From positions 1,612-9,113 of the forward strand of contig DAWM01000044.1 in NCBI GenBank assembly GCA_002505945.1: 7,502 nt of DNA, given 5' to 3'. Below the pieces are notes generated by a model, which made no database searches, was not told the origin of the DNA, and saw only the letters and a program-made list of their open reading frames with translations. The DNA is from Candidatus Woesearchaeota archaeon UBA119. GTDB taxonomy: Archaea > Nanobdellota > Nanobdellia > Woesearchaeales > UBA119. The stretch's first letter is position 1. Every line of letters begins with the position of its first letter. The position numbers were made by a program, and so were the translations under genes. Shown here piece after piece: positions 5,973 through 7,502 of this stretch.

Positions 5973-6036
5973 TTGTTGTAACCACTCACTAATACTAAAA
6001 CAACGAAATGTTTAAATATTAGTTGTCTTACAACAA
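5973..6036. repeat. Inverted repeats around the surface protein promoter
   Basis: TTGTTGTAA (5973-5981) and TTACAACAA (6028-6036) form a perfect 9-base inverted repeat, 46 bases apart, that brackets the proximal TATA box. Inside it a second, shorter pair, ACAAC (6000-6004) and GTTGT (6022-6026), flanks the TATA box almost evenly. The recurring unit is (A)CAAC/GTTG(T), found four times. This could be an operator arrangement. The outer repeat is too widely spaced to be a good RNA hairpin, and its left arm would lie upstream of the transcript start. Confidence 0.4.
6004..6018 (+). promoter_or_regulatory. BRE/TATA promoter of the surface protein gene
   Basis: CGAAATG (BRE-like, 6004-6010) directly followed by TTTAAATA (6011-6018) is a textbook archaeal core promoter. 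A start is expected near 6040, giving a leader of about 44 bases with a strong ribosome site. This is the best promoter in the window and fits an abundant surface protein. Confidence 0.7.
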
Positions 6037-6063
6037 CATACAAGTATTCCTCTTTATTAGGTA

Positions 6064-6073
6064 AGGAGGGGGG
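6064..6073 (+). promoter_or_regulatory. Strong purine-rich Shine-Dalgarno of the surface protein gene
   Basis: The run AGGAGGGGGG ends 10 bases before the ATG at 6084. A stop in frame at 6075-6077 rules out any start upstream. GGAGG itself is 14 bases away, so the G-run may be the part that pairs, or spacing is loose. Confidence 0.65.
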
Positions 6074-6083
6074 TTGAAAAAAG

Positions 6084-7406
6084 ATGGTAAGAAAACAATT
6101 GTCGATTCTGGTTATAGGAATGTTGATGGTAAGTTTGATGGCTAACTTTAGTTTAGCTATTTATGAGCCATTGTCTGTAAGCATAGATAAGACGCTATTA
6201 GATGGAAAGGAACTTTCAGAATATGGAAGTGAGAGACTTGTAGTGACAAGAGGAGATACCTTAGAGTTGGAGATTAAGCTTAGAGTGTCACCCCAAACTG
6301 CTAAAGTAGAAGACTTGCAGGTTATCGCTATGATAACGGGATATGAGCACTCAGAGACTAACCCACTCATTGAGTCTTCAGATGTCTTTGACATTGAGAA
6401 AGACGGCGATGAAGAGTATGTCTCATATACCAAATGGGAAGAAATGGAATTAAAGCTTCCTGAGGATATGGAATCTGGCAACTATAAGTTAAGGATTATA
6501 ATGTCTAACAAGGATGGTCATACATCGGTTGATGAATATAACCTTAACATTGATTGCGTTGGCTCTAAAGTATCTATTGCAGATATCATGTTGAGTCCTC
6601 ACAATAATGTGCAGGCTGGCAACTATTTGATTGGAATGGTCAGAGTCAGGAATGAAGGAGAGAAAGATGAAGATAATGTAAAGGTTGTCTTGGAGATCCC
6701 TGAACTGGGTGTTCAAGCTGTGGATTACATTGATGAGTTAGAAGGATTAGACTCTGCTTCATCCGAGGAAGTTGCTATGAAGATACCTGTTTGCACTGAA
6801 GAAGGAGATTATGAGGTTAAAGCAACTGTTTACTTTGATGATCTCTATCAGAGTACAACTGCAAGCAGAAAGATTACAATTATAGAGTCTGATGCCTGTG
6901 AGCTCACAAAAGAGCCTTACAAGACTCCTGAGAAAACCATAATCTCTATTGCTAGTCAAGAGATTAGTGCTAAAGCAGGAGAGAAGGTTTATTTCCCAAT
7001 TACTGTTGTGAACAGCGGAACAACCGCTACAACAGTCTCATTTGAGATTCAGGGAAATGACTGGGCAGAGATGGAGTTCAAGCCAAGCAACATGTTGATT
7101 GTTGATGGCGAGGAAAGCGAAGTACTCACTCTTTATGTGACACCTAAGGAAGATGTTGAAGGTTCAAACATGTTTTCCTTGAATGTCAAGAAAAACGGTG
7201 AGCTTGCTAAGCAGGTACCTCTTACTGTAAATATAGAAAAGGACGAAGAAGAGAATAAAGGAATTACTGATGGAGCAGACTTGAGGATAATCCTTGAGGT
7301 TGCCATAGTGGTTCTAGTGATTATCTTAGTGATAATCGGTCTTGTCCTTGCCTTCAGAAAAATGAAGGGTAGTGAAGAGGAAGACGAAACCCAGACTTAT
7401 TACTAA
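6084..7406 (+). CDS. Secreted, C-terminally membrane-anchored surface protein with CARDB/NEW3-like beta domains
   Basis: The 440-residue protein starts with a Sec-type signal peptide (basic VRKQ, hydrophobic core about 6-25, likely cut near NFSLA-IYEP) and ends with one membrane helix (about 402-424) and a short acidic tail, EEEDETQTYY, that should face the cytoplasm. The exterior part is beta-rich and acidic. Residues about 28-157 form an N-terminal beta domain, about 163-268 look like a CARDB/Ig-like domain (VRVRNEGEKDEDNVKV, then GDYEVKATVYFDD), and about 285-385 like a NEW3/CARDB domain (AGEKVYFPITVVNSGTTA, then LTLYVTPKEDVEG). Such proteins are annotated as S-layer-like (COG1361 type) in archaea, and they serve adhesion or envelope structure. 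No enzyme motif is visible. Three Cys (158, 237, 272) lie outside the cell, so one disulfide and one free Cys are possible. It has its own strong promoter and terminator and is thus probably a single-gene unit. Confidence 0.8.
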   Translation: MVRKQLSILVIGMLMVSLMANFSLAIYEPLSVSIDKTLLDGKELSEYGSERLVVTRGDTLELEIKLRVSPQTAKVEDLQVIAMITGYEHSETNPLIESSDVFDIEKDGDEEYVSYTKWEEMELKLPEDMESGNYKLRIIMSNKDGHTSVDEYNLNIDCVGSKVSIADIMLSPHNNVQAGNYLIGMVRVRNEGEKDEDNVKVVLEIPELGVQAVDYIDELEGLDSASSEEVAMKIPVCTEEGDYEVKATVYFDDLYQSTTASRKITIIESDACELTKEPYKTPEKTIISIASQEISAKAGEKVYFPITVVNSGTTATTVSFEIQGNDWAEMEFKPSNMLIVDGEESEVLTLYVTPKEDVEGSNMFSLNVKKNGELAKQVPLTVNIEKDEEENKGITDGADLRIILEVAIVVLVIILVIIGLVLAFRKMKGSEEEDETQTYY

Positions 7407-7430
7407 TTTTTTATTTTTTAAACCTTTTTT
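7407..7430 (+). terminator. Oligo-T terminator of the surface protein gene
   Basis: Three T6 tracts (7407-7412, 7414-7419 and 7425-7430) begin directly after the TAA. Multiple T-tracts without a hairpin are typical of archaeal intrinsic terminators. Confidence 0.7.
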
Positions 7431-7502
7431 CTTGTTCTAATTTTTATTTGTTTCAGATAGACTTCTCTTAGGATAACTCTCAGTATCTCCGATAGGAAAA
7501 TG
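7418..7502 (-). other. Right edge: possible 3' end of a convergent minus-strand gene
   Basis: On the minus strand a frame is open from the window edge to a TAA at 7418-7420 and encodes IFLSEILRVILREV followed by a Lys/Arg-rich tail, 27 residues in view. Another minus frame is open to a TAG near 7437. The peptide looks like an amphipathic helix with a basic end, which is plausible for a C-terminus, but it is too short to judge and overlaps the T-tracts of the surface protein gene. Alternatively an ATG at 7500-7502 begins a + strand gene. The window cannot decide. Confidence 0.15.

Noticed and set aside
5942..6000. tRNA or other known structured RNA after the distal TATA octamer
   Set aside because: No cloverleaf, no T-loop consensus and only a 5-pair stem; nothing matches a known RNA family.
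1..7502. CRISPR array, insertion sequence, toxin-antitoxin or defence system
   Set aside because: There are no regular spaced repeats beyond the cdc48 motif, no transposase or nuclease-toxin motifs, and no terminal inverted repeats around any gene; the genes are ordinary archaeal functions.

Overview
The window is low-GC archaeal DNA. Evidence for Archaea: a Cdc48/VAT-type double AAA ATPase without eukaryotic signs, repeated TTTAAATA/TATAAAAG boxes about 25 bases before predicted starts, purine-rich BRE-like sequence before the TATA boxes, oligo-T ends with no strong hairpin, and a secreted CARDB-like protein held by one C-terminal membrane helix. The small gaps, low GC and surface protein type would fit a small-genome (DPANN-like, e.g. 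Woesearchaeota/Pacearchaeota) lineage, but this last step is inference and rests on no marker gene.

Layout from left to right: (1) the 3' part of a multi-spanning membrane protein of unknown function on the + strand (to 797); (2) convergent with it, 21 bases away, a complete Cdc48/VAT AAA+ unfoldase on the - strand (819-3149); (3) a divergent intergenic region of about 400 bases (3150-3552) that carries the cdc48 promoter, three copies of a palindromic motif, and the leader of the next gene; (4) three + strand genes in a row: an endonuclease IV-like TIM-barrel protein (3553-4410), a stand-alone rubrerythrin-like diiron protein (4457-4927) and a NOL1/NOP2/Sun-family RNA m5C methyltransferase (4964-5896); (5) a 187-base spacer with two identical TATA octamers and inverted repeats; (6) a membrane-anchored, secreted, beta-rich surface protein (6084-7406) followed by T-tracts; (7) an unresolved right edge.

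Together the genes are mostly housekeeping: protein unfolding and proteasome feeding (Cdc48), DNA base-damage repair (TIM barrel), peroxide/iron handling (rubrerythrin-like), RNA modification, and cell surface. The TIM-barrel and diiron genes side by side are compatible with an oxidative damage theme, but each gene of the cluster also has its own TATA-like box, so co-transcription is not proven. I see no mobile element, CRISPR array, tRNA or rRNA gene, and no clear novel multi-gene system. The most notable non-coding signal is the repeated dyad motif TAGGTATTA-N(4-6)-TAAT over and upstream of the cdc48 promoter, which looks like a set of operators for a dimeric regulator.
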